Shown piece after piece: positions 6,721-13,610 of a stretch of 22,403 nt of DNA (its first letter is position 1; the number at the start of each line of letters is the position of its first letter). Below the pieces are notes generated by a model. It saw only the letters and a program-made list of their open reading frames with translations. It was not told the DNA's origin and did no database searches. The DNA is taken from positions 1-22,403 of the forward strand of contig JAZNKJ010000011.1 of assembly GCA_045578465.1 (NCBI GenBank), read 5' to 3'. The DNA comes from SIG454 sp045578465 (GTDB taxonomy: Bacteria > Bacillota > Clostridia > Monoglobales > Monoglobaceae). The position numbers were made by a program, and so were the translations under genes.

Positions 6721-9573
6721 ATGAAAAACTTAAAGAAACTCTTATGTGCATTTATTGCAATAGCTATAATGGCAAGCTGCGTTGCAGTTCCTGCTTTTGC
6801 TGACGAACAGCCAATGCTTATCTCTGCAAATGTCGGAACAGTTTTTCCCGATGTAGCAGGAACTGAAAGCTATGCAGACGCCGTTATAATGCTTAACAAA
6901 CTTTCAATTATCAACGGCTATGAAGACGGAACCTTCGGACCTATGAATAATGTTACAAGGTCAGAGTTTGCGGCTCTTCTTCTCCGTATGCTTGGAATGG
7001 ATCAGACGGCAGCTCCTGCTGAAAACCCGTTTTCTGATGTTAATACCTTTTTCTGGGCAGCCGGAACAATCAATGCGGCAAAGACAATGGGAATTATCAC
7101 AGGTTACGAAGACGGAACTTTCAGACCTATGAATAATGTTTCCTATGAAGAAGCCCTTACAATGATTATCCGTGCAATAGGCTATGAAAACTTCTCAGCG
7201 CCAAGTCAGACCGTTTGGTATGAAAGTTACTATAACTCTGCTCAAAAGCTCGGTATAACAAAGAATGCGGTAGGAAGTCTTGGAACTCCTGCAACCCGTT
7301 CTTGTATTGCTCAGCTTATATATGATACTCTTGGTGTAAACACAAGAAAAGACGGTCTTGTTTCTAATGCAACAATAATGGAGGCATATCTGGGCATTTA
7401 TAAGGAGGAAGGCATACTCGCTTCCAACACCCATACAAGCCTTGAAACTCCTGATATTAACCTCAAAGAAAATGAGATTATGATTATGGTTGAGGACGAA
7501 GACGGCGATGTTAAAAATGTAGTATATAAAGTTCAAAACACCAAGGATTATGATGATATGTTAGGTGCAAACATAACATTCTACTATAAGCCGGGTAAGG
7601 GCTCTGACTATGGCGAAATCGTAATGTGTGATGTTAAGAAAAACACTAAGCAGGAAACTGTTACTGCATCAATGATTGAGCCATCTGACAGCAGTGCAAC
7701 AAAACTTGCATATTACAGAAGCGAATCAGCAAAAAATGTTTCTTACTATAACATCGACTCTGAAAATGTAGTTATATATAACGGTAAGCTCTATGGCGAC
7801 AGTCCTGCGGAAAGTCGTTTTGATGACGAAACAATGATTCCTGCTGTTGGACAGATTTCTCTTCTTAACAGAGATGGGGACAATGACTATGATGTGCTCT
7901 TTATTGACAGTTATGATGTTTACGCAGTATCTTCGGTAACAACTTCAAATTACAAAATAACAGACAGCATAACAACACCGTCCTCTCCGAGAACAAAGAT
8001 ATTAAATTATACAGACGACAGTCAGATAATCAGCTTTGTAGATGTTGACGGAAGACCGCTTTCCTTCTCTTCAATCAAGAAGAACAAGGCGATTTGCGTT
8101 AAGGAAAGCAACGATAACAGCGGAACAAAGCTTATAACGGTTGTTATTATGGGTAACCCTGTAAACGGAGAGGTTAAGAGCCGTTCAAGCGAAGGAGTTA
8201 CTGTTGGAACGAAGGAATATAAATATTCTCCAATAGCTCCTTGGGTAAGCGGAAGCGACTCTGTTGCAGAGCCAAGCAAGGGCGAGACATATTCATTCTA
8301 TCTTGACATAAACAATGAAATTTTTGCTTATGTAGCAGAGGAAGATACAACAAAAGTAAGCTATGGATATATTATCGGTTGTGAAATCGAAGACGGCAGT
8401 GGCTTTGGAGAGGAAAGCGGAAAATTACAGATTTTAACTCAGACAGGCTCAAAAACCTGGGTAACACTCCACTCAACATCCAAAATAAACGGGGATGCTG
8501 TTAACGGAGATGTGTCAGGGGCTATGGATGGCCTTATGGAAGCTTCTTCTGATACTTACGGTGTAAGTGATTACAGACAGGTAGTTAAGTATTCAACAAA
8601 AATCGTTAAAGGTGAGACTGTTATAGATGAGCTTATAACTGTAACAGACGAAAGTGGCAGCGGAGCAACGGCACAAAACGACAAGCTTGTTATGTATAAT
8701 GGCTTTACAAGAGATGAGGACACTTCTTTTAAAACAAGTACAGGTAACTTTGATGATAGTGTATATTTAAGCGGTGCAATAGTTTTCGTTGTTCCGGAAA
8801 GCGGAGAAGCGGATGATTTCAGAAAGGGAAGTTCTTCTGATTTCAACAGAAACGGAAGCTATAAAGTTGAAGCTTTTGATATGACAACATCAAAGAACGC
8901 AAAGGTTATAGTTCTTTACGGTGCATCCAGCGCCTTTGAAGTAAGCTATGATACCCCGCTGTTTAGGTTTGACAGAGTTGAAACTGCGGAAAACATAGAC
9001 GCAGGCGAAACAATGGATTGTGTATACGGCTGGGAAAACGGCGAATACGGTGAAGACTTCGAAACAATGTACTGGATTTCTCCTGACTCTGAGGTTGATA
9101 TAGCAGGCCTTAATGAAGGTGATTTGGTAAGATTCGGAGCTGATGCTAATGGATATGTAACTCTTAATGAAGAGGATATTCATTATGCCGATGGCGACAC
9201 AGAACCGTTCCTCTTTGCTTGGGACAACAGCCACGGAAGAGATGACGATGACTCAAAAGAAGATAAAAATGCTACCACCAAGATTGTTATGGGAACTCTT
9301 TATTCTGAAGATGCTGAAATAATCATTACAACCGACCCTGAAGGAGAACTTTCTTCTCTTGAAACAGTAAGAATTCAGCAAAGCAGATTCTCAAGCACAA
9401 ATTTCTTCAGCTATGATACATCAGGTTCTAAGGTAGAAATCACTCATCTTGGAAAAGGTGTAGATTGCTTTGATGGTTTTTCAACATACGAGAAAGCACC
9501 GGATTCTGCGGCAAAGGTTTTAATTCATCTTGTTTCAGGAACACCAAAAATGGTTATCGTTTTTGAAGACTAA
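6721..9573 (+). CDS. Large SLH-domain surface protein, possible S-layer or cell-envelope protein
   Basis: This is a 950-residue exported protein. The signal peptide (about 1-27) ends at PAFA. Three SLH modules follow (about 42-92, 103-155 and 158-212), the first two sharing GYEDGTF and PMNNV motifs and close DNA similarity (6916-6955 and 7099-7138), as expected for recently duplicated modules. The remaining 730 residues are rich in Asp, Ser, Thr and Gly with beta-strand-like spacing, have no transmembrane helix and carry no enzyme motif that I recognise. Such proteins sit on the wall through their SLH domains; a structural or S-layer role is plausible. The ribosome binding site AAGGAGG lies about eight bases upstream. 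Only 43 bases separate it from the U32 gene and no separate promoter is obvious. A strong terminator follows ten bases after the stop. Confidence 0.9.
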   Translation: MKNLKKLLCAFIAIAIMASCVAVPAFADEQPMLISANVGTVFPDVAGTESYADAVIMLNKLSIINGYEDGTFGPMNNVTRSEFAALLLRMLGMDQTAAPAENPFSDVNTFFWAAGTINAAKTMGIITGYEDGTFRPMNNVSYEEALTMIIRAIGYENFSAPSQTVWYESYYNSAQKLGITKNAVGSLGTPATRSCIAQLIYDTLGVNTRKDGLVSNATIMEAYLGIYKEEGILASNTHTSLETPDINLKENEIMIMVEDEDGDVKNVVYKVQNTKDYDDMLGANITFYYKPGKGSDYGEIVMCDVKKNTKQETVTASMIEPSDSSATKLAYYRSESAKNVSYYNIDSENVVIYNGKLYGDSPAESRFDDETMIPAVGQISLLNRDGDNDYDVLFIDSYDVYAVSSVTTSNYKITDSITTPSSPRTKILNYTDDSQIISFVDVDGRPLSFSSIKKNKAICVKESNDNSGTKLITVVIMGNPVNGEVKSRSSEGVTVGTKEYKYSPIAPWVSGSDSVAEPSKGETYSFYLDINNEIFAYVAEEDTTKVSYGYIIGCEIEDGSGFGEESGKLQILTQTGSKTWVTLHSTSKINGDAVNGDVSGAMDGLMEASSDTYGVSDYRQVVKYSTKIVKGETVIDELITVTDESGSGATAQNDKLVMYNGFTRDEDTSFKTSTGNFDDSVYLSGAIVFVVPESGEADDFRKGSSSDFNRNGSYKVEAFDMTTSKNAKVIVLYGASSAFEVSYDTPLFRFDRVETAENIDAGETMDCVYGWENGEYGEDFETMYWISPDSEVDIAGLNEGDLVRFGADANGYVTLNEEDIHYADGDTEPFLFAWDNSHGRDDDDSKEDKNATTKIVMGTLYSEDAEIIITTDPEGELSSLETVRIQQSRFSSTNFFSYDTSGSKVEITHLGKGVDCFDGFSTYEKAPDSAAKVLIHLVSGTPKMVIVFED

Positions 9574-9582
9574 AATTAACAC

Positions 9583-9612
9583 AAAAGGAGACGCGTTTTG
9601 CGTCTCCTTTTT
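9583..9612 (+). terminator. Rho-independent terminator after the SLH protein
   Basis: A perfect 12-bp stem AAAAGGAGACGC (9583-9594) and its complement (9600-9611) enclose the loop GTTTT, and the right arm ends in a T tract. It closes the rightward transcript ten bases after the stop. Confidence 0.92.
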
Positions 9613-9616
9613 AATT

Positions 9617-9658
9617 AAAAAGAAATAAAGGCGAAGCTTAATAGCTTCGCCTTTATTT
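9617..9658 (-). terminator. Rho-independent terminator of spoVG
   Basis: A 15-bp stem AAATAAAGGCGAAGC (9623-9637) pairs with 9644-9658 around a six-base loop. On the minus strand it is followed by CTTTTT, so it serves the leftward spoVG gene; it may also back up the plus-strand terminator next to it. Confidence 0.85.
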
Positions 9659-9688
9659 GGTAAGGAATAATCCCCATATCTAGACAAT

Positions 9689-9973
9689 TTAAATTTCTTC
9701 AGGTTCTTCTGGGTTTTCAGCCATAACTTCTTCGAATTTAGCAAGAATTGCAGTTTGAAGAAGTTCTCTTGTTTCGCTGTTAATAGGATGAGCGATATCT
9801 TTGAATTCGCCGTCCGGAGTCTTAATGCTTGGCATAGCGATAAAGAGCTTTTCCTGTCCTTCGATAACTTTAATATCGTGAACAACGAATGCATCATCAA
9901 AAGTAACGGAAACAACGGCTTTCATTCTTCCCTTAGCGTTGATTTTCCTAACCTTAATGTCTGTAATAGTCAT
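9689..9973 (-). CDS. spoVG: SpoVG family nucleic-acid-binding regulator
   Basis: At 94 residues it has the usual SpoVG length. It opens with MTITDIKVRKI and contains the family core with VTFDDAFVVHDIKVIEG and FIAMPS, then an acidic tail (EENPEEPEE-like). SpoVG is a small DNA- and RNA-binding regulator that affects septation and sporulation in Bacillus and gene expression in other Firmicutes, including non-sporulating ones; its presence alone does not prove sporulation. The ribosome binding site AAGGAGG is seven bases upstream. It is monocistronic, ends in a strong hairpin and reads divergently from murC. I saw no convincing sigma-H or sigma-A promoter of its own, although the palindrome over the murC -10 box also offers a TATACT on this strand. 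Confidence 0.95.
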   Translation of the reverse strand: MTITDIKVRKINAKGRMKAVVSVTFDDAFVVHDIKVIEGQEKLFIAMPSIKTPDGEFKDIAHPINSETRELLQTAILAKFEEVMAENPEEPEEI

Positions 9974-10031
9974 TTCAGGTCCTCCTTAATTGGATTTATG
10001 TAAAATTTAATTCTTTTCCCTTTTAAAATTA

Positions 10032-10060
10032 TTGATATTTCCGCGCCTTTGTGATATACT
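10032..10060 (+). promoter_or_regulatory. Strong sigma-A-type promoter for murC-rsmA-yhbY
   Basis: TTGATA (10032-10037), a 17-base spacer and TATACT (10055-10060), with TGA before the -10 giving an extended -10. It is 39 bases upstream of murC. A perfect 15-base inverted repeat ATATACT-T-AGTATAT (10054-10068) covers the -10 box. Confidence 0.85.
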
Positions 10061-10099
10061 TAGTATATAGCCAAAATTTTCCGAAGGAGCTTATTTAGA

Positions 10100-11473
10100 A
10101 TGAATGATTTCAATATTAAAAATTTAGCACCTGGTTCACATATACATATGATTGGAATTGGCGGAATAAGCATGAGCGCCATTGCTCACATTCTGCTTTC
10201 TTTGGGTTTTAAAGTAAGTGGCAGCGATCGAACAAAAACCAATCTTACAGACAAACTTGAAAAGCTTGGCGTTTTGGTTGCCCAAGGTCAAAAGGCGGAG
10301 AATATAGAAAATCCGGACCTTGTTTGCTATACAGCGGCAATTGCAAAGGACGACCCTGAACTCCTTATGGCAAAGGAAAAAGAAATTCCATGCTTAGAAA
10401 GGGCTCAGCTTTTAGGCCAGCTTATGACTCTCTACCGTTACCCTATCGCAGTGGCGGGAACACACGGTAAAACCACAACAACTTCTATGTTGTCTCTTAT
10501 ACTTTTAAACGCAAAAATGGACCCCACCATCCTCGTTGGAGGAGAACTTCCGCAAATAAACGGAAATTACAAAATAGGGGCGACAGACTACCTCGTTTGC
10601 GAGGCCTGCGAATATGTTGAAAGTTTTCTCAATTTTCGACCTTTTTTGTCAATAATTACTAATATTGAGGCCGATCATTTAGATTACTTTGGCAATCTAA
10701 CTAATATTATAACATCTTTTAAAAAATTTGCAAGCCTAAATACCCCCTTAGGACACATTATTGTATGTTCTGACGATAAAAACACCCTTTCTGTTGTGCA
10801 AAACACCCATACAAATGTGGTTAAATATGCAATAAAAGACAAAAAGGCGGATTTTGTGGCAGAAAATATCAGGATAAACGAGAACAAAGGTGCGTCCTTT
10901 GATGTTCTTTTTAAGGGCAAATTTTTCCTTTCTTTAAATATGCAGGTGGCAGGGGAGCATAACATCTTAAATGCGCTGGGCGCACTGGCTGCTGCATACT
11001 GCCTCGGGGCTTCAAAAGAAGCTATTAAAGAGGGATTGGAAAGCTTTTGTGGAGCGAAACGCAGATTTGAAAAGCTTGGAGAATTCAACGGAATTCCTGT
11101 AATCGATGACTATGCCCACCACCCCACAGAAATCAAGGCAACTCTCTCTATGGTGAAGGAGCAGGGCTATAATAATGTCTGGTGTATTTTCCAACCTCAT
11201 ACCTATTCAAGAACCCTGAGCCTTTTTGATGAGTTCGTGGAGACCCTTCCTATTGCGGATAAGCTCATAATCGAGGATGTTTATTCTGCAAGAGAAAAGT
11301 ATGACGGAAGAATCCATAGTTGCGATTTGGCGGGAGCAATTCCAAAGGCGGTTTATATGAACGACTTTGGGGCAACAGTCCGATATATAAAAGAAAATGC
11401 AAAGCCGGGGGATGTTGTTTTAACTGTCGGCGCAGGGGATGTATTTAAAATCGGAAAAGAACTGGTGAAGTAG
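10100..11473 (+). CDS. murC: UDP-N-acetylmuramate--L-alanine ligase
   Basis: This 457-residue Mur ligase adds L-alanine to UDP-N-acetylmuramic acid in the cytoplasm with ATP, the first step of the peptidoglycan stem peptide. The N-terminal Rossmann-like domain has GIGGISMSA (19-27). The central ATP-binding domain carries the P-loop GTHGKTTTT (120-128) and the NIEADHLDYF motif typical of MurC. The C-terminal domain has DDYAHHPTE (336-344), also diagnostic. Length and motifs are standard. It opens an operon with rsmA, whose ATG directly follows the murC stop codon. GAAGGAG lies 11 bases before the start, a slightly long spacing. Confidence 0.97.
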   Translation: MNDFNIKNLAPGSHIHMIGIGGISMSAIAHILLSLGFKVSGSDRTKTNLTDKLEKLGVLVAQGQKAENIENPDLVCYTAAIAKDDPELLMAKEKEIPCLERAQLLGQLMTLYRYPIAVAGTHGKTTTTSMLSLILLNAKMDPTILVGGELPQINGNYKIGATDYLVCEACEYVESFLNFRPFLSIITNIEADHLDYFGNLTNIITSFKKFASLNTPLGHIIVCSDDKNTLSVVQNTHTNVVKYAIKDKKADFVAENIRINENKGASFDVLFKGKFFLSLNMQVAGEHNILNALGALAAAYCLGASKEAIKEGLESFCGAKRRFEKLGEFNGIPVIDDYAHHPTEIKATLSMVKEQGYNNVWCIFQPHTYSRTLSLFDEFVETLPIADKLIIEDVYSAREKYDGRIHSCDLAGAIPKAVYMNDFGATVRYIKENAKPGDVVLTVGAGDVFKIGKELVK

Positions 11474-12343
11474 ATGAATTTAACAAATCCAACTCAGCTT
11501 AAAAATATCTTAGGCTCCTTTGGCTTTTCCTTTTCGAAAAGCCTGGGGCAGAACTTTTTAATTGATGAAAATGTTTTAGATAAAATAATCGAAGGTAGCG
11601 GAATAAATAGCGAATGGGGCGCTCTTGAAATCGGCCCCGGAGCAGGAACGCTTACTCGTGCACTCTCTCAAAACAGCAAGAAAACCGTTGCAATCGAGAT
11701 TGACAAACGACTTATGCCTCTCCTTGACTATACCTTGGGCGAGTTTAAGAACACCAAGGTCATAAACGAGGATGTTATGGCGGTGGATTTAGACGCTCTT
11801 ATAAGTGAAGAATTCGGGGATATGGATGTTGCTGTTTGCGCAAATCTTCCCTATTATATAACAACCCCGATTATAATGAAGGTTTTGGAGGACTGCCATA
11901 GAGTCCGCTCAATGACGGTTATGATTCAAAAAGAGGTTGCGGAGCGAATGGTCGCAAAGCCGGGCGGCAAGGACTATGGCGCGCTGTCCGTTGCGGTGCA
12001 GTTTTATACGGAGCCGAAAATTGTCTGTCAGGCAGACCCCCATTGCTTTATGCCTCAACCAAAGGTTGCCTCAACGGTTATAAGCCTTAAAGTTCTCCCT
12101 GAGCCTGCGGTAGATGTTAAAAACAAGAAATTGTTTTTTGAAATTGTTAAGTCTGCTTTCGGGCAAAGGCGGAAAACCCTGCTTAATGCCCTATCAAAAA
12201 GTCCATATATAAATGTTGAAAAAGAGATAATTATGGGTGCAATAGAAAATGCAGGGCTTAGCGCAGACATAAGAGGAGAAAGACTCAGCCTTGGCGATTT
12301 TGCAAAGGTTTGCGATTATATAGACGAAAGGATTAAGAAATAA
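11474..12343 (+). CDS. rsmA: 16S rRNA dimethyladenosine transferase (RsmA/KsgA)
   Basis: This 289-residue SAM-dependent methylase dimethylates the two adjacent adenosines near the 3' end of 16S rRNA (A1518 and A1519 in E. coli numbering) during late 30S assembly. Visible motifs are KSLGQNFLID (22-31), the SAM-binding EIGPGAGTLT (52-61), AIEIDKRL (73-80) and the catalytic NLPYYIT (124-130). The small helical C-terminal domain with FGQRRKTLLNAL is present. The start codon directly abuts the murC stop and the stop shares one base with the yhbY start, so translation of the three genes is probably coupled. Confidence 0.97.
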   Translation: MNLTNPTQLKNILGSFGFSFSKSLGQNFLIDENVLDKIIEGSGINSEWGALEIGPGAGTLTRALSQNSKKTVAIEIDKRLMPLLDYTLGEFKNTKVINEDVMAVDLDALISEEFGDMDVAVCANLPYYITTPIIMKVLEDCHRVRSMTVMIQKEVAERMVAKPGGKDYGALSVAVQFYTEPKIVCQADPHCFMPQPKVASTVISLKVLPEPAVDVKNKKLFFEIVKSAFGQRRKTLLNALSKSPYINVEKEIIMGAIENAGLSADIRGERLSLGDFAKVCDYIDERIKK

Positions 12344-12633
12344 TGATAACAAGTAAACAAAGAGCCTATTTAAGAGGCCTTGGAAGCAAAATTCCTGCCA
12401 ACCATCAAATCGGGAAAGACGGGATAAGTGAAAACTTTGTAAAGGCAATAAGCGATGCCTTAGATGCAAATTCTATGGTTAAAATCCATGTTCTTGAAAA
12501 TGCACCATATACCGCAAGAGAGGCATCAATTATAATGGTAGAAAAGCTTGGGGCAGAATGTGTTCAAGTTATAGGCAGAAAGTTTGTTTTATGGAGAGAA
12601 ACAGAAGACTCCCCGAAGCTTTTAACAATTTAA
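12343..12633 (+). CDS. yhbY: YhbY family RNA-binding protein (CRM domain)
   Basis: This 96-residue protein is a single CRM domain: TSKQRAYLRGLG at the N-terminus, the HQIGKDGIS segment with the conserved GK, and a C-terminal VQVIGRKFVLWRE strand. YhbY binds pre-50S ribosomal particles and is linked to large-subunit assembly. Its ATG overlaps the rsmA stop codon by one base (TAATG), giving an operon with two ribosome-maturation genes after murC. The size equals the usual stand-alone YhbY length. Confidence 0.94.
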   Translation: MITSKQRAYLRGLGSKIPANHQIGKDGISENFVKAISDALDANSMVKIHVLENAPYTAREASIIMVEKLGAECVQVIGRKFVLWRETEDSPKLLTI

Positions 12634-12637
12634 AAAT

Positions 12638-12671
12638 AAAAATGGAGAAACGAAAGTTTCTCCATTTTTTT
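12638..12671. terminator. Bidirectional terminator between yhbY and trxB
   Basis: A perfect 14-bp stem AAAAATGGAGAAAC (12638-12651) with a GAAA tetraloop pairs with 12656-12669, followed by further T residues. The A/T-flanked stem gives a T tract on both strands, so it can end the rightward murC operon and the leftward nrd-trxB operon. Confidence 0.9.
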
Positions 12672-12690
12672 ATGAGTGTTTTTAAAATCA

Positions 12691-13599
12691 TTAGTTTAAA
12701 CTGTCAATATAGTTGCAGGCAGAGATTGCGGCAACTGCACCGTCTGAAACTGCCGTTGCAACCTGACGAACAGCCTTTTTCCTGCAATCTCCTGCAACGA
12801 AAATGCCGTTTTTCTCGGAAGCGCAAACTTCGGAATAGTCAGCATAGCCGTATTTGTCAAGGCTTATAACATTCTCAAAATTCTCGTTCTGAGGAACAAG
12901 CCCGATTGCAACAAACATTCCGTCAAGAGCGAGATTTTGAGTATCTTTGGTTTCCTCGTTTTTAATAACGATTCCCTCAAAAGTGTTATCTCCTAAAATC
13001 TCGGCAACTGTGTGGCCTAAGATAATGTTTATATTATCCTTGGCCTCAGCCTGCTTTATAAGGCTTGCCTCTCCTGTAAGATGAGGAAGATTCTGCACAA
13101 CATAAACTGTTTTTGCAAGCTGGGAAAGCTGAAGCGCTTCTTGGAGAGCTGAGTTTCCGCCCCCTATAACCGCAACTGTTCTTCCTGTAAAGAATGCTCC
13201 GTCGCAAACGGCACAGAATGAAATGCCGTCGCCAATGAAATCCTCTTCTTTTGGAAGGCCTAAGCGTCTGTGCTTTGCTCCTGTGGCGATTATAACTGTT
13301 TTTGCTTCAAAGGTTTCCCCGTCAGTAACAACCTTTTTAACTTCCCCGTCAATGATTTCCTTAGCCTCGCAGGACTCGAAATCAACCCCCTGGGAAATTG
13401 CCTGGTCAACCAACTTTTCGGCAAATTCGTTTCCCGTAACCTCGGCGAACCCAGGTATATTCTCAACCTTTGGAGAATAGGTAATCTGTCCGCCGAAAGA
13501 GGCTTTTTCGATTACAAGGGCGGTTTTATTAGCACGCCTTGCGTATATCCCCGCAGTGAGTCCTGCGGGGCCGCCTCCTATAATAACTACATCATACAT
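12691..13599 (-). CDS. trxB: Thioredoxin reductase-like FAD flavoprotein lacking the HRRxxxR NADPH motif
   Basis: The 302-residue protein has the low-molecular-weight thioredoxin reductase layout: FAD-binding GGGPAG (8-13), the redox pair CAVC (129-132), a second Rossmann motif GGGNSA (147-152), and the C-terminal GIFVAGDCR FAD motif. It should pass electrons from its flavin to a disulfide of a redoxin. Where the NADPH enzymes have HRRxxxR after the second Rossmann strand, this one reads VQNLPHLTGE (168-177), so the electron donor is uncertain. I chose the ATG at 13599 (MYDVVIIGGG, the usual N-terminus) because AGGTG lies six bases upstream; a GTG at 13608, immediately after the nrdD stop, would add three residues. 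It is the last gene of the nrdG-nrdD-trxB operon, nine bases from nrdD. Confidence 0.9.
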   Translation of the reverse strand: MYDVVIIGGGPAGLTAGIYARRANKTALVIEKASFGGQITYSPKVENIPGFAEVTGNEFAEKLVDQAISQGVDFESCEAKEIIDGEVKKVVTDGETFEAKTVIIATGAKHRRLGLPKEEDFIGDGISFCAVCDGAFFTGRTVAVIGGGNSALQEALQLSQLAKTVYVVQNLPHLTGEASLIKQAEAKDNINIILGHTVAEILGDNTFEGIVIKNEETKDTQNLALDGMFVAIGLVPQNENFENVISLDKYGYADYSEVCASEKNGIFVAGDCRKKAVRQVATAVSDGAVAAISACNYIDSLN

Positions 13600-13605
13600 A
13601 GTTTG

Positions 13606-13610
13606 CACCT
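13606..13610 (-). promoter_or_regulatory. Ribosome binding site deciding the trxB start
   Basis: AGGTG on the minus strand, six bases before the ATG at 13599 and overlapping the nrdD stop. It favours this ATG over the GTG at 13608, which would have no site of its own. Confidence 0.55.

Noticed and set aside
9583..9658. Two adjacent hairpins as a possible mobile-element end or repeat
   Set aside because: Each has a T tract suiting one of the two converging genes, so they are ordinary back-to-back terminators.
9535..9915. 126-codon minus-strand frame overlapping spoVG and the SLH gene end
   Set aside because: It overlaps spoVG in another frame and crosses both terminators; SpoVG is unmistakable.
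9974..10053. Sigma-H promoter for spoVG, as in Bacillus
   Set aside because: A GGAAAT and a GAAT can be found on the minus strand, but their spacing is far too long for sigma-H.
10684..11088. 134-codon minus-strand open frame inside murC
   Set aside because: It is a shadow of murC; its composition mirrors the complement and no start signal is present.
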